Origin: JAADHX01 sp964569385
Lineage (GTDB): Bacteria; Actinomycetota; Acidimicrobiia; Acidimicrobiales; Poriferisodalaceae
Assembly: GCA_964569385.1 (NCBI GenBank)
Contig: CAZMUM010000009.1
Coordinates: forward strand, 1-64,000
Direction of reading: 5' to 3'
Length of the DNA stretch: 64,000 bases
Shown here one piece after another: positions 1 to 9,086 of the stretch. Numbering within the stretch: the first letter of the stretch is position 1; every line of letters starts with the position of its first letter. Under the pieces are notes generated by a model, which worked only from the letters and a program-made list of their open reading frames with translations, had not been told where the DNA came from and made no database searches. A program made the translations under genes and the position numbers.

Positions 1-821
1 CGGTCCTGCGCCGTCAAGCGGGTAACGAGAACTCGGTCACCCAACTCCGTTCCCACGATTTCCTCCATGACCAGCACGAGCTTCGTACTTTGTTCCCAGT
101 GGATCACCGGAATCACTATCGCCGCATCGTCAGCGTGTATTTCTCTCAACCTGTCGGCATTCTCGCCCTCGTTGACGTAGTCGAGCTCGTTCAACAACGT
201 GAACGCGAACTCGTCGAAGAACCCCTCGACATCGACCTTGATGGCCGATCGTTGACGGGCCGAGTGCCGCACCAGCCAGGAACGCAGAATCGTCAAGTCC
301 AATGCCACCATGTCGCCGACGCCGGGTTTCTGGATCTTCACGACAACTTCTTGGCCAGATCGCAGAATCGCGCGGTGGACCTGGCCAATCGAGCCTGAAC
401 CCATCGGCGTCGGATCGATCTCGACAAATACCTCACGGTGGGGACAGCCCAGCTCGCGATCGAGAACCGCTCCAACATCATCGAAGGGAAGAGGAGGCAC
501 CGCGCTCTGCAGCGTTGCAAGCTCAGCCGCATAGTCAACCCCGATCAGATCACCGCGGGTGCTCAAGATTTGGGCCAGCTTGATAAACGCCGGCCCGAGA
601 TCTTCGAACGCCATCCGCAGGTGCTCGGGACCCGAATACGCTTCATCGCGACGCCCGTGACCAAGTAGACCCCACTGGAATGGGAGCAACCAGCGCAGCC
701 CCGCTCGCGCCAACGTGACACCGAGACCGTGCCTCGTCAACGCTGAAACGATCTGCCGTTCGCGGCCCCAGCGCTGCCGGCGCGTCCACGTCTGCTCTAG
801 GCGGCCGCCATGTTTGGTCAA
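1..821 (-). CDS. AarF/UbiB (ABC1) family atypical kinase, C-terminus cut off by window edge
   Basis: Translation of the minus strand gives the ABC1 kinase-like core: GPAFIKLAQILSTR, then LQSAVPPLPFDDV, GSGSIGQVHRA and VVVKIQKPG. These are the hallmarks of AarF/UbiB proteins, which act in isoprenoid-lipid or quinone metabolism at the membrane. A TTG start at 821 overlaps the TGA stop of the cyclopropane synthase gene by four bases (TTGA), so translation is probably coupled. The reading frame stays open about 100 bases further upstream, so a rare CTG start inside the previous gene cannot be excluded. The frame runs off the window at base 1, so the C-terminal part is not seen. Family assignment is firm; substrate unknown. 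Confidence 0.82.
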   Translation of the reverse strand, partial: MTKHGGRLEQTWTRRQRWGRERQIVSALTRHGLGVTLARAGLRWLLPFQWGLLGHGRRDEAYSGPEHLRMAFEDLGPAFIKLAQILSTRGDLIGVDYAAELATLQSAVPPLPFDDVGAVLDRELGCPHREVFVEIDPTPMGSGSIGQVHRAILRSGQEVVVKIQKPGVGDMVALDLTILRSWLVRHSARQRSAIKVDVEGFFDEFAFTLLNELDYVNEGENADRLREIHADDAAIVIPVIHWEQSTKLVLVMEEIVGTELGDRVLVTRLTAQD

Positions 822-2185
822 CAGTCGACCCGCTTGTCGGAGCCCACCGAGGAGAACTCTCGCAAGTTTGGTGATTCCCAGATGGGCCGAAGCTCGAGTC
901 CTGACACGCCGGCAGTTGTCTTAGTCGCCAGCACTTGTGTGATGTTGAGTTCGTTGGTCTCGAATCCGATAGCGGAGGCAGCCATGTACAGCCGCCACAC
1001 CCGTGCCCGACCTAATGAGGTCAATGCGACCGCTTCATCCCAGTTCTCTTCGAGGTTTCGGACCCAGTGGCGAAGGGTCAGCGCATAGTGCTCTCGCAAA
1101 GATTCGACGTGGCGAACTTCCAACCCGGCCGCATTGCCCGCAGACATGACCTGGCCTGCTTCGAGCAGCTCACCGTCGGGGAAAACGTAGCGGCCCATGA
1201 ACCCGTCAGAGTCGATCCGGCCATGACGAACGGCGGTCGAGCGATTGATAGCGTGATTCAACAACCGGCCACCCGGCCTCAGCAGCGCGGTCACCTGGTC
1301 GAAATACACGCCAAGACGCTTCTGACCGACATGTTCGAACATCCCTATCGAGGAAATCGCGTCGAACGGGCCGTCGACAATGTCACGGTAGTCCTGAAGA
1401 CGGATCTCAATCTGACCGGCGAGCCCCGCTTCGGCCACCCGCTTCGCTGCGAGTTCGTGCTGTTCTCTTGAGATCGTGATGCCGACCGCGTCGACGCCGT
1501 AGTGCCGCGCGGCGTGCATCACCATGCCGCCCCAGCCGCAGCCGATGTCGAGCAGTTTCATCCCTGGTCCGAGGCTGAGCTTGCGACTGATCAAGTCGTA
1601 CTTCGCGAACTGCGCCTGGTCGAGCCCATCGGTTTCCCGTTCGAAGACCGCGCAGGAGTACGTCATCGACGACCCCAGGATCAAGCGGTAGAAGTCGTTG
1701 GAGACGTCATAGTGCGACGAGATTGCCTGGGAGTCGCGGCTACGAGTGTGGAGCGCTCCTCGGACAGTGATCTCCTCCGGCGGCGACGCCAGCGGCCGCA
1801 GTCGCAGCAGATCGGCGACGCCACGGATCTCCATGACACGAACTGCGTCGCGAAGCATCGAGCAATCAATGGTGATCCCTCCGATTCGATCACGCAGCCG
1901 CAGTACTGCGTAGATGTCGCCGTCGACCTCGACATCGCCGGCGACATAGGCCCGGCTAAACGCCAGCTCACTCCCACGCCCGGTGATCAGACGATGGAAG
2001 AAGTCGGGGGAGACGATTCTGATCGTGGTCGCTGCGTCCGCCGGGCCCACGACCGTTCCGTCATACACCTCGATCCGTAGACCCGCAGCGTCATCGCCGA
2101 GCAGTCCTTGCAACAGGCGGGCCGTGGCAGCGGCGCTGCCTCTTCCATCGCTCACGATTGTCCTTACGGGGTCCATCGACATCAC
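818..2185 (-). CDS. Cyclopropane-fatty-acid-phospholipid synthase family SAM methyltransferase
   Basis: 455 residues. The N-terminal third is the typical lead domain (NDFYRLILG, MTYSCAVF). The class I SAM-binding domain follows with motif I LLDIGCGWGG and the catalytic-domain signature SSIGMFEHVG. The enzyme would transfer a methylene from SAM to the double bond of an unsaturated acyl chain in membrane phospholipids. The GTG start at 2185 overlaps the CsoR stop (GTGA), and the stop overlaps the AarF-like start, so the three genes form one tightly coupled minus-strand operon. Length is normal for the family. Whether it makes cyclopropane or another methyl-branched lipid cannot be told from sequence. 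Confidence 0.92.
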   Translation of the reverse strand: MMSMDPVRTIVSDGRGSAAATARLLQGLLGDDAAGLRIEVYDGTVVGPADAATTIRIVSPDFFHRLITGRGSELAFSRAYVAGDVEVDGDIYAVLRLRDRIGGITIDCSMLRDAVRVMEIRGVADLLRLRPLASPPEEITVRGALHTRSRDSQAISSHYDVSNDFYRLILGSSMTYSCAVFERETDGLDQAQFAKYDLISRKLSLGPGMKLLDIGCGWGGMVMHAARHYGVDAVGITISREQHELAAKRVAEAGLAGQIEIRLQDYRDIVDGPFDAISSIGMFEHVGQKRLGVYFDQVTALLRPGGRLLNHAINRSTAVRHGRIDSDGFMGRYVFPDGELLEAGQVMSAGNAAGLEVRHVESLREHYALTLRHWVRNLEENWDEAVALTSLGRARVWRLYMAASAIGFETNELNITQVLATKTTAGVSGLELRPIWESPNLREFSSVGSDKRVDC

Positions 2186-2463
2186 ACCTTGAGTAGACGT
2201 TCGATTGCACCGACAGCCTCAGCGATCTTGTGGTCGCGGGCGGCCTCGTCGGTCTCGGTAGCGTCGTCGACGCAGTTGTGGAGGTGTTCGTCGATCAGCC
2301 CGAGTCCGACGCTGCGCAGAGAACCGGTCACCGACGAGAGCTGTGTCAGTACGTCGATGCAGTATTCGTCCTCCTCGATCATGCGCCCCAGGCCGCGTAC
2401 CTGTCCTTCGATAAGGCGGAGTCGCCTCAGGTAGTCCTCGCGATTAATTGCGTAGCCCGGCAT
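2182..2463 (-). CDS. CsoR/FrmR-family metal- or stress-sensing repressor
   Basis: 93 residues when started at the ATG at 2463, which has a GAGG ribosome site nine bases upstream; a longer in-frame start exists at 2502. All-helical CsoR fold with EGQVRGLGRMIEED and the Cu(I) ligand set Cys35, His60, Cys64 (YCIDVL ... EHLHNC). Such proteins release DNA when Cu(I) or a related ligand binds. It heads an operon with the lipid methyltransferase and AarF-like kinase, which is an unusual target set for a copper sensor, so control of membrane lipid modification by metal or thiol stress is an inference. No clear palindromic operator was found immediately upstream. Confidence 0.85.
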   Translation of the reverse strand: MPGYAINREDYLRRLRLIEGQVRGLGRMIEEDEYCIDVLTQLSSVTGSLRSVGLGLIDEHLHNCVDDATETDEAARDHKIAEAVGAIERLLKV

Positions 2464-2523
2464 ATCTAGTTCCTCGTTTACTTGTTGGGATCTTTGCTGC
2501 ACGAAGCTCGCGGCAGAGAGGGC

Positions 2524-2724
2524 TCATCTCTTGGCCCGACTCCATCTTCCGGTACCGACTCCAACTTCGAGCGTTGACCCGCTCGCTATGCGCAGGAGGC
2601 GGCGGCGCCGTCGGCTGACGCCCAGCAGATCCATCGGTTTGTCGACCAGATCGTAGAAGCGGGCGATCCGGTCATAGCGCTCTGTCACCTCCTGCTGAGC
2701 GACTCGCGCTGCGACATCGTTCAT
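2524..2724 (-). pseudogene. Truncated class I SAM methyltransferase (N-terminal fragment)
   Basis: The ATG overlaps the stop of the SHOCT gene (ATGA), so it is positioned as the second gene of that operon. The 66 residues match the start of a small UbiE/phospholipid-methyltransferase-type protein (RYDRIARFYDLVDKPMDLLG), followed by motif I LEVGVGTGR. The frame then ends after a few unrelated residues, where family members continue for about 130 more. Nothing resembling the remaining domain lies between here and the CsoR gene. A deletion remnant is the simplest reading; a functional microprotein is unlikely. Confidence 0.6.
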
Positions 2725-3008
2725 TGCAGTTGCCGCACGAGCTCTTGGTACTCTTCGATAGACAGTTCGCCTTTGGCGAGTCGTTCGGCCAGGATCTCTC
2801 GGCCTCGATCGGTCGGATCGCGACGCATCGAGCCGGGCGCCTGATCGTGACGTGGTGAACTGCCGCCTGGTCGCACGAGCCAAACAATGAGCACAACGAA
2901 CAGGATCATCATGGCAACCCCCCACAGCCACATCCATCCCCCACCCCAACCGTTCATATGATCCCAATCGCTCTCAGACAGGGTGTCCAGAGCAGCTATG
3001 ACAGTCAT
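2721..3008 (-). CDS. SHOCT-domain small membrane protein
   Basis: 95 residues: a Trp/Gly-rich N-terminus, one transmembrane helix at about residues 24-45 (WLWGVAMMILFVVLIVWLV), a charged linker, and a C-terminal SHOCT motif (ILAERLAKGELSIEEYQELV). SHOCT proteins of this shape are common beside copper and stress genes in actinobacteria; the motif is thought to mediate oligomerisation or recruitment. The ribosome site AAGGAG precedes the ATG. A DosR-like palindrome lies about 80 bases upstream, in the same orientation and at the same distance as before the cupredoxin-CopA gene at 5785, so the two are probably co-regulated. Confidence 0.8.
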   Translation of the reverse strand: MTVIAALDTLSESDWDHMNGWGGGWMWLWGVAMMILFVVLIVWLVRPGGSSPRHDQAPGSMRRDPTDRGREILAERLAKGELSIEEYQELVRQLQ

Positions 3009-3088
3009 CGCATCTCCTTGGAGGTTCTTCGTAAATGCCTCAGAACCGAGGCTCTGCTATCAACCTACTCAAGCGGTGCGCCACGGCG

Positions 3089-3106
3089 TAGGGCCGAAGG
3101 TCCCTA
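3089..3106 (-). promoter_or_regulatory. DosR/DevR-like palindromic box upstream of the SHOCT gene
   Basis: TAGGGCCGAAGGTCCCTA; on the minus strand it reads TAGGGACCTTCGGCCCTA. This fits the known mycobacterial DosR consensus GGGAC-TTNG-GNCCC. A closely matching copy lies at 5690-5707. The rest of the gap (3107-3380) shows no coding signal. Confidence 0.55.
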
Positions 3107-3380
3107 CCCCTATCCCCTAGCACGCAACCACGCCGAGGGTCCCCCATGCTGCGATCCCGCAAGCACTTGAGCCCGTTTCCAGTCGCGGCGGCGACACCCG
3201 CAGCCCTCTGGACGCTACGACACATCCAATCCGCGGCTGTGCGCGCCTGGACCCCTCCCCAACTCCCGGGCAACCCCCAGACCTGTCGAACGCAGCTCAT
3301 TGGGCCCGAGCTCGGAGCGCCGCAGCGTTAAACCTCTCTACCTTGTAGCGGAGAGTCCGCCCCCAAGGCAATCAACCTGA

Positions 3381-4865
3381 TCACTCGACCGTGACCCGGC
3401 GGAACACCAGAACGGCGATGGCGGTCAATGCAGCCAGCCAGCCCAGGGCCAACACCAGGGCGCCCGCCTCATCGAATGTTGGTGTGAAAGCGCCGTCCAT
3501 CATCACCCGCACTGCGCCATTGGCGGGCAGGTAGCGGCCCCATGCTGGTGGGGCCGCGTCGAACATGGCGTTTTGGGCCAGTCCAATGTCGATGAATGGC
3601 AACACCAACAACACATAGAGGCCCCCGAGGCGACCAAAGATCGGTCCTACGATCACCCCAATGGTGGCGTAAGTGAGCGCCACCATCACGTTGGCAGCGA
3701 CGAAGACCGACCAGTTGGCAGGGTCGAAGCTGAGAACGGTTACGGCGATCGACACCGCGGTGGCCACCAGCGAGGCCGCCGCGATCACCGCCATCCGAAC
3801 AGCCAGGATCTCGTTGGCGCGAAAGTGGGTGAGCGAGAGTCGCCGATCGGCGTCGGCTGAGTCCAGGATCACGAACAACCCGGCCAACGAAGCAAGGAAC
3901 CCGATCGTGATCGGCACCATGATTGCACCGTGCACATCGGCCATCGAGATGATCGACAGCCCCCGCTTACCGCCCTCGATTAGCTCGACAGGGGTCGGAT
4001 CGCTCGGAGTCACCGCGATCGATGCCGAGATGAACGCCACCGGCAGGCCAACGATAAGGACCCACATCGTCGGCATACGGCCCAGCTGACGGCTCGCAGC
4101 CCCGAGCCCGGCCCGCACACGACGCCAGCGAGGCGATCGCGCCCGAGCAGCGTTTGGGTGAGATCGAGTCGTCACCACCAGCGCCGCGGCGGCTGCCGCA
4201 ACGCTCGCGGCCGCCCACAACATCGACAGACCCAGATCTCCCAGCGTGCCGCTGTGCCCCGATACGACGTCCGTCACGAGCAAGGTCGGAAAGTGCAAGG
4301 GGAACAGCCGCAGGATTGCCGCAGTGCCGCCCATAGCTGGACCGAAGAACACGTCGAAAATCCACGCGAACACGATGATCAGCGAGCCGTTCATCTCAGA
4401 GCGGACCAGCGCTCCGATGAGCACACCGAACCCGGCATAGGTCAACGCGAACATGGCGGTAGCGCCGATAACCCGCCACGTCCAGCCGACATCGGTCCGA
4501 ACGCCCAACGCCACCAACGCTCCTGCCGACGCCAGCCCAGCGAGCGCTGCGACCGACACGAGGCGCGACGCCACCACTCGGCCTGCCCCGATGCCCGCTT
4601 GCGCTAGGCGTCGGTCGGCTTGGCGCGACTGCGATACGTGGAAGAAGCCGGCCACCCCAGCCAACACCGCGGCTGCCCAGCCCGCGGTCGCTGCCTCGAC
4701 GTCACCCACATCCGCGTCACCGCCCAAGATTTCAGCGAAGTCGGTCAACGCCCCCGCCGACAGTGTCACGAAGATCACCGGCACCGCGACCAACAGGACC
4801 ACGTTGAGAGGTCGGCGAGCGTATTCGGCCAGCCATCGTGAGCTGAGCGACAGCGTCGCGGTCAT
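3381..4865 (-). CDS. ABC-2 type transporter permease, internally duplicated
   Basis: 494 residues with about twelve hydrophobic segments arranged as two similar halves (about 1-245 and 255-494), each starting with an amphipathic stretch and a helix of the LNVVLLVAVPVIFV kind. This resembles two six-helix ABC-2 permease units fused in tandem, so one polypeptide could supply the whole membrane channel. Its stop lies downstream of the ATPase gene, which it overlaps by four bases (ATGA at 4862-4865). Substrate cannot be inferred; the position between metal genes suggests a stress-related exporter. It is co-transcribed with the ATPase from the 5552-5784 gap. Confidence 0.82.
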   Translation of the reverse strand: MTATLSLSSRWLAEYARRPLNVVLLVAVPVIFVTLSAGALTDFAEILGGDADVGDVEAATAGWAAAVLAGVAGFFHVSQSRQADRRLAQAGIGAGRVVASRLVSVAALAGLASAGALVALGVRTDVGWTWRVIGATAMFALTYAGFGVLIGALVRSEMNGSLIIVFAWIFDVFFGPAMGGTAAILRLFPLHFPTLLVTDVVSGHSGTLGDLGLSMLWAAASVAAAAAALVVTTRSHPNAARARSPRWRRVRAGLGAASRQLGRMPTMWVLIVGLPVAFISASIAVTPSDPTPVELIEGGKRGLSIISMADVHGAIMVPITIGFLASLAGLFVILDSADADRRLSLTHFRANEILAVRMAVIAAASLVATAVSIAVTVLSFDPANWSVFVAANVMVALTYATIGVIVGPIFGRLGGLYVLLVLPFIDIGLAQNAMFDAAPPAWGRYLPANGAVRVMMDGAFTPTFDEAGALVLALGWLAALTAIAVLVFRRVTVE

Positions 4866-5551
4866 CGCAGCACAGTTCGACCGTCGATCAAGTCGTAGAT
4901 TCGATCGAAGCGGTGCTCGTCCGCGATGAAGTGGCTGATGATCAACAGGCTCGATCCCGCCTCCCGGCGCTCACCCGTCATGTCCCAGAAGCGTTGGTAG
5001 GTGTCCCAATCGAACCCGGCATAGGGCTCGTCCAAGAACAACAACGCCGGGTCATGCACCATCGCCAACGACAGATTCAGCTTCGAACGCGTGCCGCCCG
5101 ACAGCTCTTCAACCCGGACATCAGCGAAGCGGGCGAAGTCGAGATTCTCATACAACCCTTCTCTCGAGCGCACGAGATCCCCTGGTCCAAGCCCGTAGGC
5201 GGCGCCAAACAAGTCAAGGTGCTCGTCACACGTCAATCGCTCGTACAGCACTGGTACTTGGGGGCAGTACCCAAAACTGTCGGTCCGCTCGACTTGTCCC
5301 GAGTCGGCCGCTAGGTCTCCCACTAACACCTTCATCAACGTGCTCTTGCCCGAGCCGTTCTCTCCGACCAGCCCTACGATCTCGCCCGCTCTCATGGTGA
5401 GGTCGGAGCCTTTCAGAACCGGGAACGTCCGACGGCGGGGCCACACACCCCGTCGGTACGCCTTCCAGACGGCTGCCGCGTTGAGCACGTCCGGGCGCTG
5501 ACTCACAATGATCGAGTCATCACCGGACACTTCTGGTGGGTTCGATCTCAT
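4862..5551 (-). CDS. ABC transporter ATP-binding protein
   Basis: 229 residues. Walker A GENGSGKST (about residues 61-69), signature LSGGTRSKL, and Walker B ALLFLDEPYAGFD followed by an H-loop IISHF. These are the complete ATPase elements of an ABC exporter; the partner is the tandem permease encoded immediately downstream. The first 25 or so residues precede the canonical domain and contain no recognised motif. The gene is divergent from the cupredoxin-CopA gene, and the shared 233-base gap contains a DosR-like box. Confidence 0.88.
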   Translation of the reverse strand: MRSNPPEVSGDDSIIVSQRPDVLNAAAVWKAYRRGVWPRRRTFPVLKGSDLTMRAGEIVGLVGENGSGKSTLMKVLVGDLAADSGQVERTDSFGYCPQVPVLYERLTCDEHLDLFGAAYGLGPGDLVRSREGLYENLDFARFADVRVEELSGGTRSKLNLSLAMVHDPALLFLDEPYAGFDWDTYQRFWDMTGERREAGSSLLIISHFIADEHRFDRIYDLIDGRTVLR

Positions 5552-5689
5552 CGGTGATCTCCTTGCGACGTTTTCGAATGGGCGGACACCAACAATGGCG
5601 ATCTCCAGGCGCTTTGATCCGGCACCGGAAGGTCTCCATAGGTCCTCGATTCAGTGGGACCAGTCTGCTCCGTAGATACCGGGTGGGGG

Positions 5690-5707
5690 TAGGGACCTAA
5701 GGCCCTA
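5690..5707 (+). promoter_or_regulatory. DosR/DevR-like palindromic box upstream of cupredoxin-CopA
   Basis: TAGGGACCTAAGGCCCTA, nearly palindromic, preceded by GGTGGGGG. It ends 78 bases before the ATG at 5785, the same spacing and orientation as the 3089-3106 box relative to the SHOCT gene. It could also serve the divergent ABC operon starting at 5551. No DosR-type response regulator is encoded in this window. Confidence 0.55.
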
Positions 5708-5784
5708 GGTGTCCCGGAACTTGAGGCATACGTTGGCGATGAGGTCGAGTTCTGCGCCGCAGACGACCAACCGGAGGTTCCGCA

Positions 5785-8748
5785 ATGGGCATAGCAGAGG
5801 TATTCGTAGTCGTCGCCAGCATTTCGTTGGCGGGATTCTTGTGGTGGTTCTTCTTCGGACCGAAGAAGGCCAGCAGCGCCGCCTTGCGTGGCGGGGTGCA
5901 ACAGGTGGACATCACGGTAAGGGGCGGCTACTCACCCGATCTCATCCGCGTCACCGAGGGTGTGCCGCTTCGCCTCAACTTCGACCGTCAGGAATCGGGC
6001 GACTGCACGTCCCGGATCGTGTTCGCCGACTTCGCCGCATCCAAAACCCTGCCGGCGTTCGGGACCGCCTCGTTGGAGTTCACACCCGACAAGGTGGGTG
6101 AGTTCGACTTTGCGTGCGGGATGAACATGATCCACGGCAAGCTGGTGGTCGAGCCGGCAGGCGCAGCGCAACCCCTCGCGAGCAGCGAGGGCCATGCGAG
6201 CGAGGACCACACGGTGGCACAGGCTGTCGGTGTCGGCCCTTCCACTGACCAGACCGTGACGACCGATCAGGTCGAGTTCCGCGTGAGCGGCATGTCATGT
6301 GCGTCGTGTGTGGTCAACATCGAGTCCCTACTCGGCGAGATCGCCGGTGTTGACCGGGTGGACGTGAGCTTCGGAACCGAGCGGGCCACCGTCGACTTCG
6401 ACCCCAACCAGGTGACCCCTGCCCAGCTCCAAGCCGCCGTGGCCGACGCTGGCTACAAACTCATCCGCCGCGAAGCGCCCGGCTCTGTCGCCACCGAAGA
6501 CCATGAAGCAGCCGAGCGCCAGGCCGAGATCCGAGATCTCTCGATCCGAGTGTTGATCGGCACGATCCTCGCGGCACCCGTGGTGTTCGCGGTCATGGCC
6601 GTCGACCTGTTCGGCGCCTCGTGGGTACCGGACTTCCTGCTGAACCACTGGTTCCAACTCGCACTGATCACACCCGTGATGTTCTACGCCGGCTGGCCCA
6701 TCCACCGCACGGGCTGGCTGACCCTGCGCCACCGCACGGCCGACATGAACAGCTTGATCACGATTGGCACCATCGCCGCCTTCGGCTACAGCCTCCTCGT
6801 GACCATCGCTCCATCGCTCGTACCCCAAAACGTGCGCGAGGTCTACTACGAGGCCGTCGGGGTAATCATCACGCTGATCCTCTTGGGTCGACTTCTCGAG
6901 GTTCGGGCGAAGGCCGGCACCGGCGAAGCGATCCGCAAACTGATCGGCCTCCAAGCCAAGACCGCCACCCTGATCCGCGACGGCGCCGAGGTCGAAGTCC
7001 CCATCGAGGAAGTCCTTCCGGGCGACGTTGTCCTGGTTCGGCCCGGCGAGAAGGTCCCCGTCGATGGGGTGATCGTCGACGGACGCTCAACCCTGGACGA
7101 GTCGATGGTGACAGGAGAATCGATCCCCGTCACCAAGGAACCAGGCGACACGGTCATAGGCGCGACCATCAACCAGACCGGCGCCTTCCGATTCGAAGCC
7201 ACCAACGTCGGATCCGACACCATGCTCTCCCAGATCATCAAGCTGGTCGAGCAGGCTCAGGGCTCGAAAGCACCCATCCAACGCCTCGTCGATCTGGTGT
7301 CTTCCTACTTCGTTCCGGCGGTGATGTTCATCGCCACCGCGACATTCGCGACCTGGTTCGTCGTGGGTCCCGCCCCCGCCCTGACCCTCGCACTCGTCGC
7401 CGCGGTCGCAGTCCTGATCATCGCCTGCCCCTGCGCGCTCGGCCTGGCAACACCGCTGTCCATCATGGTCTCCACCGGCAAAGGCGCCGAACAGGGCATA
7501 TTGATCCGCTCGGCTGAAGCCCTTGAAACCGCCCACAAGATCAACACCATCGTGTTGGACAAGACCGGGACCATCACCCGAGGCGAACCCGCGCTCACCG
7601 ACGTCGTCACCGCCGACGGCATCGACGAGAACGAACTGTTGCAACTGGTCGCATCAGCCGAACAATCGTCCGAACATCCACTGGCTAGAGCCATCGTGAC
7701 CGGCGCCCGAGAACGAGGCCTGACCCTGATCGACCCGGCTGAGTTCGACTCGATCACTGGCAAAGGCGTCCGTGCGATCGTCGACGGTCACGAAGTCCTC
7801 ATCGGCAACAGGCGACTCCTCGACGACGCCGACATTGACACCACACACCTGTCAGCCAAGATGGACGAGCTCGCCGAAGCTGGCCGTACACCCATGCTCG
7901 TCGCGCTCGACGGGCGACCCGGCGGCGTCGTCGCCGTCGCCGACACCGTGAAAGAAGAGTCCGCCGCGGCCATCGCACAACTCCGGGCTCTCGGGATCAA
8001 TGTGGCGATGATCACAGGCGACAACGCCCGCACCGCCGCGGCGATCGCCCGCCAGGTCGGCGTGGAACGGGTGCTCGCCGAAGTCCTCCCCGAACACAAG
8101 GCCCTCGAAGTCCGTCGGCTCCAAGACGAAGGTGGCGTGGTCGCGATGGTCGGCGACGGCATAAACGACGCCCCTGCACTTGCCCAGGCCGACGTCGGGT
8201 TCGCGATCGGAACCGGCACCGACGTCGCCATCGAATCCTCTGACGTCACCCTGATCTCCGGGTCCCTCGACGGCGTGGTCACAGCCATCACCTTGAGTCG
8301 GGCCACGATGCGCAATATTCGCCAGAACCTGGTTCTGGCTTTCGTCTACAACGGAGTCGGCATTCCCGTCGCTGCTGGTGTCTTGTATCCGTTCATCGGG
8401 GTGCAGCTCAGCCCGATGATCGCCGCCGGAGCAATGGCTGCGTCGAGCCTCTCCGTCGTGACCAATGCCAGCCGGCTCCGCCGGTGGCACCCACGCCCCA
8501 TCGACACCAACTCCCTGCTGGCCGTGGATGAACCCACCGTCGAAGTCGGTGCCGACGAGCCGACGACCGAGAAGCCGGGAATGGTCACCGACCCGGTTTG
8601 CGGTATGAGCATCGACCCCGACGCCGCGGCTGCCCACACCGAACACGACGGAGTCACCTTCCACTTCTGCTCGCAGAACTGTCGCGACACCTTCGCCGCC
8701 GACCCCGGTAAGTACGCGAACCCAGCAGTCGATCATACCCACCACTAA
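5785..8748 (+). CDS. copA: Copper-type P1B-ATPase with N-terminal cupredoxin, HMA and C-terminal YHS domains
   Basis: 987 residues, far longer than a standard CopA (about 730-830). In order: one membrane anchor (about 5-25); a cupredoxin-like domain (about 37-117) ending [10 protein letters not shown]; an HMA domain with GMSCASC (169-175); six to eight transmembrane helices with ACPCALG (Cys548-Pro-Cys550); phosphorylation motif DKTGT (Asp592); SEHP loop (about 629-632); GDGINDAP (about 790); and a YHS metal-binding domain (about 933-980; DPVCGM ... FCSQNC). The CPC motif predicts Cu(I) export. The extra domains could receive copper outside the membrane and deliver it at the C-terminus. Ribosome site GGAGG precedes the ATG; a DosR-like box lies upstream. 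Confidence 0.93.
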   Translation: MGIAEVFVVVASISLAGFLWWFFFGPKKASSAALRGGVQQVDITVRGGYSPDLIRVTEGVPLRLNFDRQESGDCTSRIVFADFAASKTLPAFGTASLEFTPDKVGEFDFACGMNMIHGKLVVEPAGAAQPLASSEGHASEDHTVAQAVGVGPSTDQTVTTDQVEFRVSGMSCASCVVNIESLLGEIAGVDRVDVSFGTERATVDFDPNQVTPAQLQAAVADAGYKLIRREAPGSVATEDHEAAERQAEIRDLSIRVLIGTILAAPVVFAVMAVDLFGASWVPDFLLNHWFQLALITPVMFYAGWPIHRTGWLTLRHRTADMNSLITIGTIAAFGYSLLVTIAPSLVPQNVREVYYEAVGVIITLILLGRLLEVRAKAGTGEAIRKLIGLQAKTATLIRDGAEVEVPIEEVLPGDVVLVRPGEKVPVDGVIVDGRSTLDESMVTGESIPVTKEPGDTVIGATINQTGAFRFEATNVGSDTMLSQIIKLVEQAQGSKAPIQRLVDLVSSYFVPAVMFIATATFATWFVVGPAPALTLALVAAVAVLIIACPCALGLATPLSIMVSTGKGAEQGILIRSAEALETAHKINTIVLDKTGTITRGEPALTDVVTADGIDENELLQLVASAEQSSEHPLARAIVTGARERGLTLIDPAEFDSITGKGVRAIVDGHEVLIGNRRLLDDADIDTTHLSAKMDELAEAGRTPMLVALDGRPGGVVAVADTVKEESAAAIAQLRALGINVAMITGDNARTAAAIARQVGVERVLAEVLPEHKALEVRRLQDEGGVVAMVGDGINDAPALAQADVGFAIGTGTDVAIESSDVTLISGSLDGVVTAITLSRATMRNIRQNLVLAFVYNGVGIPVAAGVLYPFIGVQLSPMIAAGAMAASSLSVVTNASRLRRWHPRPIDTNSLLAVDEPTVEVGADEPTTEKPGMVTDPVCGMSIDPDAAAAHTEHDGVTFHFCSQNCRDTFAADPGKYANPAVDHTHH

Positions 8749-8764
8749 ACACCCAGGAGCTGCC

Positions 8765-9019
8765 ATGACCCCCATGACCACCAACACCAACCTCGACATC
8801 ACCGAGGCCGAGGACGCACTCCGAGACTCCCTAGCGCAACACGGTTTCGGTGTCCTCACCGAGATCGATATTGCCGCCACCTTCAAGGCCAAGCTCGGCG
8901 TCGGCACACGCGGTCACGGCGGCTTCGCCGGCCTGCTGTTGGGGTCCACCAGCAGCTACCTGGCCCACCACGCACCATGCCCACTGGTCATCGTCCCCTC
9001 CACTCCACGTCAGGAATGA
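8765..9019 (+). CDS. Chimeric small protein: DUF302 N-terminus joined to universal-stress-protein C-terminus
   Basis: 84 residues, 16 bases after copA, with a GGAG ribosome site. Residues about 13-45 (DALRDSLAQHGFGVLTEIDI, then KAKLGV) are the first half of a DUF302 protein. Residues about 46-80 (GTRGHGGFAGLLLGS ... HHAPCPLVIVP) are the nucleotide-binding tail of a universal stress protein. Both parent families commonly accompany copper ATPases and DosR-type regulons. An internal deletion that fused two adjacent genes in frame is the simplest explanation. The product lacks half of each fold, so function is doubtful despite the intact frame. Confidence 0.7.
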   Translation: MTPMTTNTNLDITEAEDALRDSLAQHGFGVLTEIDIAATFKAKLGVGTRGHGGFAGLLLGSTSSYLAHHAPCPLVIVPSTPRQE

Positions 9020-9086
9020 GGGCCCGTGCCTGCCCCTCCAACCCTGAGTCGAAACCGTACACCTCACCTGACCCGATCCCGTTGCC

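Noticed and set aside
3040..3300. Minus-strand open frame of 86 codons in the gap before the ABC permease
   Set aside because: It overlaps the DosR-like box, lacks a ribosome site and has noise-like Arg/Gly/Cys composition.
7852..8907. 351-codon minus-strand open frame antisense to copA, and other long antisense frames (for example 14524-15348, 9993-10913, 59652-60617)
   Set aside because: They are mirror frames of strongly coding genes in high-GC DNA, with no family motifs or start signals.
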